A DNA stretch of 64,000 nucleotides from Usnea hakonensis (taxonomy: Eukaryota > Ascomycota > Lecanoromycetes > Lecanorales > Parmeliaceae). The notes under the pieces were generated by a model. It did not search any database and was not told where the DNA came from. It saw nothing but the letters and a program-made list of their open reading frames with translations. Shown piece by piece: positions 42,883 through 53,149 of this stretch. Position numbers and translations under genes: made by a program. The number at the start of each line of letters is the position of its first letter. Position 1 is the stretch's first letter. Location: assembly GCA_013423325.1 (NCBI GenBank), contig BLJB01000064.1, forward strand, positions 186,001 through 250,000, read 5' to 3'.

Positions 42883-45800
42883 ATGGCAGCAGAGACGAAT
42901 GGACGGCCGATAGATCCAATTACTGCCAACGGCAGACCTAATGGCCATGTCGTTGAGAGGAGACCAAGGGGCAAGAAAACTACCACACAAAGCCGTACAA
43001 GTCAGTGGTTTGGCTGGTTCGCTAGGTAGGTTTCAATCACGGATCTCGAGATCATTAATCTGACTGAGTCTGCGTGTAAAATAGATTAGTCGTCTGGTAT
43101 TCCATTATCACACCCCTCTTTCGATGTCCATCATCTATCGACGGTCTCAACGACGCGTCTCCAAGAGTATGCAAGCCGTATCTGAGTGTACGATCTCACG
43201 TGGCACCGTATGTTGAGCCTTACTACAATGTATACGCCGCACCTCATGTGGAGAAGGCACGTCCATACGTTGAAAAATTCAACCAAGAGATCTACACCCC
43301 GTCATTGGCATACGGAAAACAGAGCTATGACGTCTATGGTGCTCCAAGAGTCCAGCAAATTCGAGCATATGGCCAGGAAAAGTGGACAAATATAGTGAAG
43401 CCCCAGATCGATACCGCTCAGGCACAGGTCAAGAAGCAATATGACTCCAATGTGGCCCCACAGGTCAACAAAGCTTCTGACGCAGCTGCTCCCTATTATA
43501 CCTCCAGCCGCAACAGTATGTCCGAGATTTATACTACCAATATATTACCGGCTCTTGAGGCTTCCCGTCCATATGCTGAAAGAAGTTACGCGTTCGGACA
43601 CAAACTTACTGTTGAGACCGCTCTACCTTATGCCCAGTCCGCATGGTCATCGACTGTCGTCCTTTTCGATCACATTATTTGGCCCAAGCTTCGAATTCTG
43701 TACGGCGACAACGTTGAGCCTCAGCTGATGAGGATTGGAGAGCGGCTCGGTAGATACCGTGACGGTAAAAGGCTCAAAGCCATCATGAACGAGGACGATA
43801 GCTTGAGCCAGCTTTCTTCGACATCTTCCAGCGTTGCATCGTTCGTAACATCGATGGCGCCTGATCAAAGCTCTAGTTCTCCCACCATTGTTGATTCCTC
43901 AACAGCCAGCGCTTCCCCCTCTGCGAATTCTGAAGAAGAAGAGGCCAAACAGACGCGGGAGAAGATTGAGGGCGACCTCAAGAATTGGCAGGAGAAATTT
44001 GCGAAAGCTGCAGATAGGGGAGCTGAAGATCTAGATGAGCGCGTGAAGGAGATCACTGACCGCCAAATAAGAAGTCAGGTCCATGGAGTGGGCGAGGCCC
44101 TGGTTGTCCAACTGAAAGAGACTTCAAGATCCGAACTGGCAAGTTTAGAAAAAGAAATCAGGGTCTTGATCAAGAAGCTTCCTGAAGAGTACGATGACAC
44201 CGACATTGGAAGCGCTTTTCTTTCATTGTCAAGATCAACTAGGCAGGCTGGTGTTGCGGTGAAGGACAAAGCACAAAGATTGAGAACCTGGAAAGAGGAT
44301 TTTGACAAGGAGATCCAGTCACTTGTGTCTGCGGCATCAGAATCAACGTTAGACGTCATTGATAACATCCGTGACCTCGGCCTACAAGAGATTGGCCTTA
44401 GATGGGCTCAAATGGAAGGTGTCACTTACCAGGACTGGTCCAAATACCACGAGGTCAAAAAGACTTTTGACGAATGGCGACAGAAAGTTGAAACCGTTGT
44501 GAAGAATCACCAGGGTCTACAGAAGGCGAAGGAGGCTGGAGAGGAAGTCGAGTCGAGAGCCATGGCTTCCGCCGAAGAGACAGCTAAGGAGCTCTCCCGG
44601 TTAAAGGAAGTCGGTCAATGGAAGATTGAAGCAAGAGATTTTTCGGATGACTTCAGTACCAAGTACATCCCCCCCGCGGCCGCCGCAGGGTCTGAAAAGG
44701 TGATGGAGAAAGCTATTTCAGCCGGTGAACATGTCGTTGGGACATCTCAAGGTATCGCCGAGTCCGTCATTTCTGAAGTAACCGAGAAGGCTTCCGATGC
44801 GGTATCGAGTGTTTCCTCTGCGGCCGTTGGTACTGAGTCTGGAGTCATTGAGCAGGCGGATTCCACAGTTGTGGACGCAGTCAGTGACGCTTCTGACACA
44901 GTGAGCCAAGCCATAGTAGGTACGCCTGAACGGAAAGCTGAAAGCGTTGTTTCCGCTGCGAAGGAAAAAGCGAATCAGATAGCCTCTGACGCCAGCGAGA
45001 CTGTTGTTGGAACCCCAGCGCCAGCCGAAAGGGCTTCAAGTGGCGCACAATCTGTTGTCTCAAGTGTCTCCTCAGTGGCAAGCCAGGCTTCGAAAAAGAT
45101 GTACGGAGGAGCCATGGCCCAAAAAGTTGGCGAGCAGAAGCCCATACTTGATGACGTCTTCAGTGACGATGACGATGACGACGCTACCTACTCTGAGAAA
45201 ATGCAAAGTATCGTCAATCAAGCTGGCGATAAATTTGCTGATGTCACGAGGGCTGTTAGCGAAGCTTTGATGAAAGCCGAAACAACACAAGGAACGGTCG
45301 AGAGCGCGTCGTCAGTGGCTGACGAACAGTACTCAAAGGCACTTGCGGCAGCTTCAAGTGTACTCTACGGAACCGAAACTGGCGCTGTCGAGGGCATGAC
45401 TGGCGCAGCCGCGGGCAAGTATTCCCAAGCTGTAGAAATGTAAGCCGACCCTCATTCTGCCTCAAGACATATACTCACTCTGATTAGGGCGTCCTCTGTC
45501 ATCTACGGGACTTCAACCCCGGTGACACAGTCGGCTACCGACGCAGCTTCTGCCGCATATGCAAAAGCCATTTCCAGAGCAAACGAGCAGTATTCGCATG
45601 CAAGGTCCATCGTTTCTGCGCAGATTACAGGAGAGCCCAAGCCAGCTCATGCGGAAATGTTTGCTTCAGTAGAGAGCGGCTATTCAGGAGCACTAGCCGC
45701 AGCTAGCAGCTACTTCCAGGGGGCTTTTGATGCAGCCTCAACTGCTGCATACGGGACGCCGCTTAGTCCACAAAAATCTCTCGTTGCTGTAGCGGATGCA

Positions 45801-47564
45801 AAATACTCGGAGGCGCTGTCAGCTGCATCTTCTCAATTCGACTCTGCCAAAACTGCAATGGGATCTACCTCAACTTCAGGCTCTGAGAAATTCATGTCGG
45901 AGGCCAGCGAACGGTACTCCAGCCTAGTTGGAGCTGCCAGCGCTTCTCATGCATCTGCCACAAAAGTGGCCAGCGACGCAATTCGTGGTTCAAATCAAGG
46001 GATCCTCGAATCCATTTCAGCAATTGCTTCATCAAGGCTCGCAGACAGTCTAAATGCTGCCTCCGCTCAGTACTCTAGCGTTAGGACTGCGATTGGAGCG
46101 ACTCCTACTCCAGTCCATCAGCAATATGTAGCCGAAGGCCAACGCAGATATCATGAGGCAGTGGGCATGGCGCATGACCGCTACTCCGAATTTCTTGAAG
46201 CAGCTTCAATCGCAGTGATGGGCACTCCAACACCACAGTACGAAAGCGTTGCTAGCGTTGCGTCAGAAAGGCTCTACGGTACCCAAACACCCGCTTACCA
46301 GTCAATGCTCAATGCAGCTCAATCTCAGTACAGCGAGGCAGTGTCTCAGGCTTCCGAGAAGCTAGATATCGTCATGAGTTCAGCTAATTCAGTTGTTGGA
46401 AAGACGAGCAAGTCGCCAGCAGAGGGCATAATCGACTCCGCCTCCTCTCAGTACATTTCGGCTCTTTCCGTAGCATCTGCGTCGCTGTCTTCAATTTCGG
46501 ACGCCGCAAAAAGTGCTATGATTGCTACTTCTACGGGCAAGGCTGAATCCATGGCATCTGCAGTCTCCAAGAAGGCGTCTTCGATCTCTTCCGCCGCTAG
46601 CGCTAGCGCCGTGGGCTCTGAGATGCCATGGACAGAATCTGTTGCAAGTCAAGCGTCTACAAATTGGGAGGCCATCGTTTCTCAGGCCTCGGAAAGGGTC
46701 TATGGTGCTCCGGTTCCTTATTCGCAGTCAGTCATATCACAAGCTGGCGAGTACGCTTCTCAAGCCACTGATGCAGCTGCATCACAATATCAAGCTGTCC
46801 AGGCTCTGTTCTCCGAGCTTGTTAGTGGCAGGGAGCCAGATTTTACTGAATCGGTCATGAACCGCTTGAGCGCTGCCTACTACACCGGTCCCCATGTCAA
46901 CGCCGCCGCTTCCGCATCCAGTTATGCAAGCGATGCCTACGCGTCTGCATCTTCAGTCGTTTCTAGCGTGTTTACTCCTCCCGCCACCCTTGAAGCGATC
47001 ATCGCCGCAGCAAATGAGCAAGTCAATGCTGCTGTTGAGGCCGCAAGCAACGCGTATCATGGGTCAAGCAAAGGAACATATGAGCAAGTTACATCCGCCG
47101 CCGCTAGCGCTGCGTCGTCAGTCTCATCGCGCGCTAGTGAAGCAATCTATGGGTCTCAACCAAGCTTTGTCGACTCAGCTCAGGCTAGTCTTAACGACGT
47201 AGCGAAATCTGCACAGAATGCGATCTCAGCTGCTCTTTATGGTACTACAGCAACAGGGGTCACCGCTAGTGTCACTAACGCCGCTGGTAATGCTTACGCC
47301 TCTGCCTCGTCACTGGTGGCAGACAACGCCGCTGCTGCAAGTTCAGCCATGGACGCGACTCAATCCAAGATCAGAGAGGCTGTTTATGGGCCGGAGAAAG
47401 GAGCCATGGAAAGTGCACAGGGGAGACTCATGGCCGCTGTAGAGAGTGCCAGGGCCAAAATTGCTGAATTTGGAAGTGGTGTGCAGGATACTGCTGGGGA
47501 CATGGTTAGCAGTGTGAGTAGCGCCGCTGCCAAGATGACTGATGCAGTGAAGGATGAGCTGTAA
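42883..47564 (+). CDS. Giant Ala/Ser-rich repeat protein with N-terminal membrane segment (fungal 'hoxa13-like' mislabelled family)
   Basis: Three exons. Exon 1 starts at 42883 (MAAETNGRPIDPITANGR). The intron at about 43026-43086 joins SQWFGWFAR to LVVWYSIITPLFRCP, a likely membrane anchor. A second intron (about 45439-45487) joins AVEM to ASSVIYGTS in phase. Total length is about 1,490 residues. Residues about 60-240 carry AAPHVEKARPYVEKFNQEIY-type repeats, followed by a charged coiled-coil region (KIEGDLKNWQEKFAKAADRG and on). From about residue 580 to the end there are more than 20 units of roughly 38-45 residues, each ending near a YGT/VGT/MGT-P motif, for example MGTPTPQYES and YGTQTPAYQS. 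Related fungal proteins are often labelled 'transcription factor hoxa13', which the sequence does not support: no homeodomain is visible. The function is unknown; the helical repeats could coat a membrane or lipid surface (inference). Confidence 0.8.
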
Positions 47565-48151
47565 ATGAATCAGGACAAGACCTGAGGAGCGAGATAGCCT
47601 AAGATGAGAAGCAGAGGTAGTGGGTGGAGAGTGAAGAGTGGAATGTCGAATGGAGAGGGAGAGAGAGGCAGGTGTACAGGAGAGTTGCACAATCGCCGGA
47701 AAGAAAGCTTTCGCTAATTTATTTCCACCCCGCCGCCGTACGAACAGGTTTGTGAATCCAGTACATGGACCGGAGTGATGATGAATCTTCGTACATAGAG
47801 CGAAGTTGCTCTTTGGGTTGCGGTTTCTGGCGATATTCCCCTTGTTATGTCCAGATGGTGATGGCCGTACTGTACTAGTCTTCTTCGTCTACCTAACTTT
47901 TCTCATGAAGTGATCATTTGACTATTGCGATTCCATGCTCTACGCTCTCTATAGTTGAAGGCGACATGAAACTCAAGCCCCCTAGTCGAGGATTGATCCA
48001 TTCGGCTATTCTACTGGCGATAGCCCCCATATCAATTGTGATATTCTTGTCGATTATAAAGCTTCCGCCTATAATCTCCGACGTATTACTACCTCTCAGC
48101 TCCGTTATCCTGACTCCCCAGTGACCCGGCATTCCATGTACATTCCCTCCT
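47565..48151. other. Convergent intergenic region
   Basis: 587 bases between the ends of the repeat protein and Trs20 genes. A 72-codon frame at 47914-48132 on the minus strand (NITIDMGAIASRIAEWINPR) and a similar frame on the plus strand (47918-48124) overlap; neither has support. Otherwise nothing distinctive. Confidence 0.4.
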
Positions 48152-48792
48152 TCATAGATATTTTTTCCCTGCCGCCACTACCCTCTGCCTAAACACAGGA
48201 CTCCCAATCTTACTCTCCGTACTGGTAAATGGATTCATAATCGCCTTCATCCAGACCTCAAAGACATCTCCAAAGAATTGCCTTATTGCCTCTTCTGTCT
48301 GTGGACTGGCAGGGTTGTTCGGTATACTCGTGCTACTCGAGGACGATGTGCCACGACTGGCGGTTCCGGTAGAAGGTGGGACGGAGGTGTACGGAGTAAA
48401 AGGTGGGAAGCTGTTTGGCATGGGTTGAAATGTGGGGGGTGTGTTGGGAGGGTGGGGGAGATGGAGGAGCATGAATCGGGTGGAGGTTGGAGTCACAAAG
48501 GAGGAGATGTGCGAGGAGGCGAATTGGTCGATGCGTTTGAGATACCTGATCGTATCAGCAGCGATCGTACCATAAGGAGAGGGCGTCGTGAAGATGGGAA
48601 TGGGTACATCTGATTGTTGGTCCATTGCAGCTCGTCCACAAAATCCAAGCTCGCATGCACGATGAAAGGGTTCATGTGGCGGGCATCTTGACTGAAGCGG
48701 GCGACCCCATCGCCGCCTTGCTTTGAGGTTCCAAATTCGAGCTCAAATAGAGGTTGGTCTCGAGTGCCCACAATGCAAAAGTAGTAAGACAT
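48152..48792 (-). CDS. TRS20: TRAPP complex subunit Trs20 / sedlin (TRAPPC2)
   Basis: A small core subunit of the TRAPP vesicle-tethering complexes (ER-Golgi traffic and autophagy). Exon 1 begins at 48792 with MSYYFCIVGTRDQPLFELEF, the longin-fold start of sedlin, and continues through FIVHASLDFVDELQWTNNQM. One intron (donor GTACCC, acceptor ATCAG, about 48545-48606) leads in phase to YLKRIDQFASSHISSFVTPT and TRFMLLH. A proline/serine-rich insert of about 50 residues follows before EEAIRQFFGDVFEVWMKAIM and NPF. Spliced length is about 192 residues against about 140 in animals, the excess being this insert. The C-terminal helix and stop (VVAAGKKYL) are typical. Confidence 0.9.
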
Positions 48793-49687
48793 ATTTCATC
48801 CTCAACTCGGAGGTTGGTAGGAGTGCATTAGATTGGCAACAAATAGGCCAACTGCCATGACTAGGAGACTTGCCAAAGACTTTTGATGATGCACTTCGTT
48901 GGACCGCACGCTATATGTGCCCACGGATTCACATACTGCTATCCCAATGAGGCTTAGCTGCAGTAACTCTTGGCATGATCTTATCTTATCTGATGGTTTG
49001 ATTCGTCGTCTTTTCTGCTTGTCGAAAACCACTTGAGCCTCATGGGAAACAAGACTGACCTTGATAGAAAGGCTATCCCAAGCTGCTCATCGATTCTTGC
49101 TGAAGGATGCAACCTTGGATGGGATATCCTAAGGGTGGGTGGCAGCGTATGACCCCTCAAAGTCGTCTGCCAATGGTCAGATGCTCTTCCCTCTTGCGTG
49201 TGGTGCCTGGATTCCTTGCCGTTCGGGAGAGGCTGTGCGTATTGGATGCGTCAACTCAAGGCTTTAGGGAACATATAGCTGCCTCGTGCATCCTTGAGAA
49301 GGAGCTAGGATCCATCCCCGACATTCACATCTCAGGCGCCAAAATAGATGTTATTTAGGACACGATAAGGAAGGTTGAGTTGCATTCCTTTCGAACAATC
49401 ATGACCATATTTCTTTTCGGTGGCTATCAAATTCATATCTAGTGCGTGCCTGCTGCAATGACACAGCCAGGAGGCTCGTGCTCGAGTCACCCATCTTCTC
49501 TCGTGGACTTATATAATGCTCTTGCCTCACTTTATATCCTACTATTTGACTACTTCTTGCCATGGCCTCCGCTTTTTTAGTTGTTTTTCTAGTCCCTCAA
49601 ATCGTTGTGATCTTCGCATTCTTCTTGACCTGCATTTCCGAATATCTATCATAGTGTTCGCGCGGGTTCTTCTCATTCTGTCCCCTG
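48793..49687. other. Intergenic region between divergent genes
   Basis: About 900 bases upstream of Trs20 and of the small basic protein. Short unsupported frames only (49107-49358 plus, 48802-49032 minus); no repeat or site stood out. Confidence 0.35.
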
Positions 49688-50224
49688 ATGCGCACTCTCC
49701 GAAAACGGCACTCATGGCCACCCCTCCGCAAGCCTAGAGCCTTCTACTTTGATGGAGCAGTCGATCAAGACCCATTCGCATTCTTCGTTTCACCAGCAGA
49801 TGAACGGGACGTCTTTGTCAACAGTCATCTATCAGCGGACATCGACAAAAAGAAACGTCCTCGTTCACTGTCACCAGTCCGTCGCAACTCTTTCAAAATT
49901 TTGTCTGTGGGCGCAGCTGTAACATCGCCCACTGCAAAGCTGAAAAGATGGATTGAGAGGATGGAGCTGCGATGTTTTCGGCGCAGTCCAAGCAGAATAG
50001 AGCAGCTCATGCCTTCAGCTGACCCGCCTGAGCTTCTGCCTACTGCCCGAACAGTCTCTCCTCCAGTTCGGGGAAGAAGGAATGTTCGCATTAGCTCGAG
50101 TAATCGCGTGACTCCCAATACCAGGAGCAGGCCTAGACGGCCAAGAGTCTGGAGGGAGCCCAGCAAGGATATCTGGCCGGTAGCTGAAGAGAGAGAGGAT
50201 ATTGGGCTGGGGATACTTCTGTGA
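49688..50224 (+). CDS. Small basic hypothetical protein
   Basis: A 178-codon intron-free frame, rich in Arg, Pro and Ser, with SP-type motifs (RSLSPVRRNSF, RTVSPPVRG). The C-terminal block VWREPSKDIWPVAEEREDIG recalls a short conserved tail in small uncharacterised fungal proteins (from memory, not checked). FYFDGAVDQDPFAFF near the start is another conserved-looking stretch. There is no signal peptide or membrane segment. The basic, Ser-Pro-rich composition would suit a nuclear or phosphorylated protein, but no function is assigned. An upstream exon is possible; the ATG at 49688 is the first in this frame. Confidence 0.5.
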   Translation: MRTLRKRHSWPPLRKPRAFYFDGAVDQDPFAFFVSPADERDVFVNSHLSADIDKKKRPRSLSPVRRNSFKILSVGAAVTSPTAKLKRWIERMELRCFRRSPSRIEQLMPSADPPELLPTARTVSPPVRGRRNVRISSSNRVTPNTRSRPRRPRVWREPSKDIWPVAEEREDIGLGILL

Positions 50225-50959
50225 AGGAGCCAGGTAGTTGATGGCATTGTGGGCTTTGACTACCGTCGATTTGACAGCCTATGGATGGACGATGGACATC
50301 AGGTCCAGGCTTGGGATTCGTCCCCAAAACCTCAAGTGGTCCGCCAGGTTGCAGGTTCAATTCGCTTGGAGCGAGATGCCAGGGATTCACCAAGCTGTTA
50401 TGATCTCCTTTGACCTGGGAAAATGTTTGCTACGCTGGCGCTATCAGTAAAAGGCTTCTCATTGTAAGGAGGATTCCGCCTTGATCTTGCTTTAGGGGAT
50501 GGTGTTGAGGGCAACCTTGTCTGCCCATATAATTGCACACTATTTCCATTTTCCCCTGGCCTTTCTTTTTCTTTGGGTTGGTAGGAAAATGTGGGGAGGA
50601 AAATGGGTGATATTGATTTGCATTTGAACAGAGATAGAGAAAATGGTGTGCACTGTTTAACAGCAGCAGATCAAATGCCTGACTCAATTTTGCGGATGAA
50701 AACACGATGGGAGGAACAATACAATGGTGTAAAGTGACATGAGCCTTCGACAAAGGGCCCGGGCCGACGCGGTCTGTTATTTCTGTAGTTTTGAGCCATT
50801 TGATATACAGAGACCTCCTCCCCAATGACAGAGAGTATGAGCCGGTGCAATCCGATACCTGTATCCATGCGCCATACAATCTCTTTCTCGGACGCCATAT
50901 GCATTGTCTTGATTCATTTCCCCCATACCATGTTCTCGGTTTGCAGATCCCTTTCCTCA
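50225..50959. other. Intergenic region, nothing supported
   Basis: 735 bases between the ends of convergent genes. Frames here (50430-51002 minus and others) overlap the last exon of mL60 or lack motifs. No repeat of note. Confidence 0.35.
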
Positions 50960-51440
50960 TCAAAAGCCCGGTGGATTTATCCTCTGACTGACCCTTGTCC
51001 ACTTCGGCAGCTCTATCATCACCACCAATTAGCCGTCATGTTCTCAACCTCTAACTACAAATATCCAAAAAGAAAAACATCACCCACTATGAATGCCCTT
51101 TCGATACCCCTTCGCTTTCCGACTAAAGATTGTGTATTTATCTTTCGGTCTCATCTCCGCCTCTGTTGGCATCTCCGCTTTCCACCTCTCCAGACTGGTT
51201 GTAGACTCCAGGTTCTGTTTCTTGAGGGCGTTGTCGACGGTAGATACTACATTGTCGACTAATCGGAGGCGTTTGCGTTGACGGCGTTTCTGGGGAGCGG
51301 AGAGACGCCAGGGGATTTTCCTGTGAATAGAGATTGTCAATAGGACTGGAATGACAGGGCATGTATGAAGGATGGAGGATGGAGATGTACCAGAGAAGGC
51401 CTCCGGAGAGAGGGGACGTTGTCCTAAAGGCTCCGAACAT
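50960..51440 (-). CDS. MRPL31: Mitochondrial ribosomal large-subunit protein mL60 (MRPL31)
   Basis: A fungal-specific protein of the mitochondrial 54S subunit. Three exons. MFGAFRTTSPLSGGLLW starts at 51440. The first intron (donor GTACAT, acceptor TTCACAG, about 51321-51390) leads to KIPWRLSAPQKRRQRKRLR, then RWKAEMPTEAEM, PKDKYTIFSRKAKGYRKGIH. The second intron (donor GTGGGT, acceptor GATAG, about 51014-51088) leads to KLPKWTRVSQRINPPGF and a TGA at 50962-50960. Length is about 111 residues, as in related fungi. Every junction is in phase, and the sequence follows the family from end to end. Confidence 0.92.
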
Positions 51441-52087
51441 GGTTCTAAGACTGTTAAGAAATCTATCTCGTTGCGATTGGGAGAGGTTCAGAAGATCATC
51501 ACGGAGACAACAGACGCTAGAGCGGCACGGCGGAAACGATCCGTGTAGGATGACTAAGCATTTTCTCTACACACTAAGGTAGTGGAACCCCTCAATTAGG
51601 TTCCCCACAAGCAGAGTCGCCTTCTCCATCTAAAAGGCGCGCTATACAGAAGAGATTTATTACTTCTCAAATTTCTCTCGTGAGGCACCTGATCCAGTCT
51701 AGGGGCAATGAGACCGGAAGAAATCTAGCAGATCTCTCAACTTCCTTCCCAGCAGCTACCTGCTCTCGAAAGCTGTGTGACAGAGTTGAGGAACGAAGGA
51801 ACTCAAGCTGCCAGCTTCTCATACCTCTACCTCGAGAAACATCAATACTTCCTCGTTATCAAAGACGTGGAGAATAATGACGTCAGCGCCAAAATAGCTG
51901 TCGACCCTCTGCTCTTGCCTCTCGAGATGTGGTCGCAGTCGACTGACTGAGATGACCTCAGAGCTGTCCACTCATTTGAGCAACTTCATTCCAATTGCCT
52001 ATTGTCTGCATCAGCAGAGCTCTTCTTGACTTGCCTTCAGTCCCGCTGACATTCTCATTACCTTGATGCTTTCGGTCGTCGAGTTTG
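51441..52087. other. Intergenic region upstream of mL60
   Basis: About 650 bases between the mL60 start and the velvet-like gene's stop. It should contain the mL60 promoter. The minus-strand frame 51958-52179 overlaps the 3' end of the velvet-like gene in another frame and is not supported. Confidence 0.35.
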
Positions 52088-53149
52088 TTATCGCTCCCCT
52101 GTCCTTGCTGAAGACGAAGCAAAGGCATGGACTCTAATGACCTGAGTATCAACACCCATAAGCTCTCTCGGAGGCTCAATAGCCGGGTCCTCGTCGTCTC
52201 GCTCCTCCCTCTGTGAAGATCTCAACACGGCGATGTGGATCTTGAAATATCCAGAATGACGAATCCTAAGGTCTCGGAATGATAACGACCATTTCTCTTC
52301 TGTCGGGGCAGCAGAAGATTCTTGGATAATCGGCGTGATCATATCTTTAGCAGCTAGGATATCGGGCGCGAAGAGAGCCATCGCCAGTTGCCCATCGGCA
52401 GACATCAGCGATACCTGAGCCCACATGCTACCCTCTTCGCCCATCAAACTCTCACCTTGTTGGTGTCCTAGTCGCCTTATATTCACGACTATTGGTGGCA
52501 GGCGGTCACCTGGACGAACCTCAAGCGGCGGTTGTTGGTGGATACTGATAGATATAGTGCGAGTCTGTGTGCTGCTTTGTACATGGCTTCGTGCAGAGCT
52601 CGCTTCTCCCGCCGTTTTACGAAGAGTGCGCAAAGTATACCTGTTTGTCGCACCTTCTGAGTGGCTTGGACCGACAATTGGAGGACGCTTGCCTCGATCT
52701 CCCAACAAGGATACTGTTGAAGGCCCCGGACTTGCTCCTCCACACTCGTAATCTCGATCGACCATCTGCTGCGGGCTCCTAATTGGCTGTGGCTGGACTT
52801 CGAGTTCTCGACTCTTTTGCTTGGGATCTTTTAAAAATCGTATCGGCCTGAATGGAAAACCTGGTCCGATGGAACACTCCCCACCAAAGTCTAGTCTGTT
52901 GACACGAGTCATCACTTGGATATCCATTGCGGACGATGAAGACTGAGTGGAGATATGGTTGCCAAGCAACAATGAGAAGGGAAAGAGCGATTTGGCCTTG
53001 AAGCTGGGTTCTGGGAGAATTAAGACTGTGGAGCTCTGCGGAGACGCCCTCTCTACTGCTCTTGATAATCCACATTCAGCCATGATATGTGAGGAGGAGG
53101 CATAAGGAGAGGTGCCATTGGTAGAGGGCGGTGTAAAAGCCAGTCGCAT
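52088..53149 (-). CDS. Divergent velvet-domain regulator
   Basis: Velvet proteins (VeA, VelB, VosA, VelC) are fungal-specific nuclear regulators of development and secondary metabolism with an NF-kB-like DNA-binding fold. The C-terminal half shows the velvet pattern: TISISIHQQPPLEVRPGDRL, PPIVVNIRRLG, a middle part with MWAQVSLMS, then EKWSLSFRDLRIRHSGYFKI, and the closing strand VIRVHAFAS. The first 200 residues are Ser/Pro-rich and unlike other velvet proteins; they include a conserved-looking GPGFPFRPIRFLKDPKQKS. It is closer to VelC/VosA-like divergent members than to VeA, but I cannot name the class. The frame is intron-free as drawn (353 residues). An upstream exon is possible, since frames at 53150-53349 on the same strand remain open. 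Confidence 0.65.
   Translation of the reverse strand: MRLAFTPPSTNGTSPYASSSHIMAECGLSRAVERASPQSSTVLILPEPSFKAKSLFPFSLLLGNHISTQSSSSAMDIQVMTRVNRLDFGGECSIGPGFPFRPIRFLKDPKQKSRELEVQPQPIRSPQQMVDRDYECGGASPGPSTVSLLGDRGKRPPIVGPSHSEGATNRYTLRTLRKTAGEASSARSHVQSSTQTRTISISIHQQPPLEVRPGDRLPPIVVNIRRLGHQQGESLMGEEGSMWAQVSLMSADGQLAMALFAPDILAAKDMITPIIQESSAAPTEEKWSLSFRDLRIRHSGYFKIHIAVLRSSQREERDDEDPAIEPPRELMGVDTQVIRVHAFASSSARTGER

Noticed and set aside
47914..48132. 72-codon frame between the repeat protein and Trs20 genes
   Set aside because: Both strands are open over the same bases, there is no motif, and it lies in a convergent 3' region.
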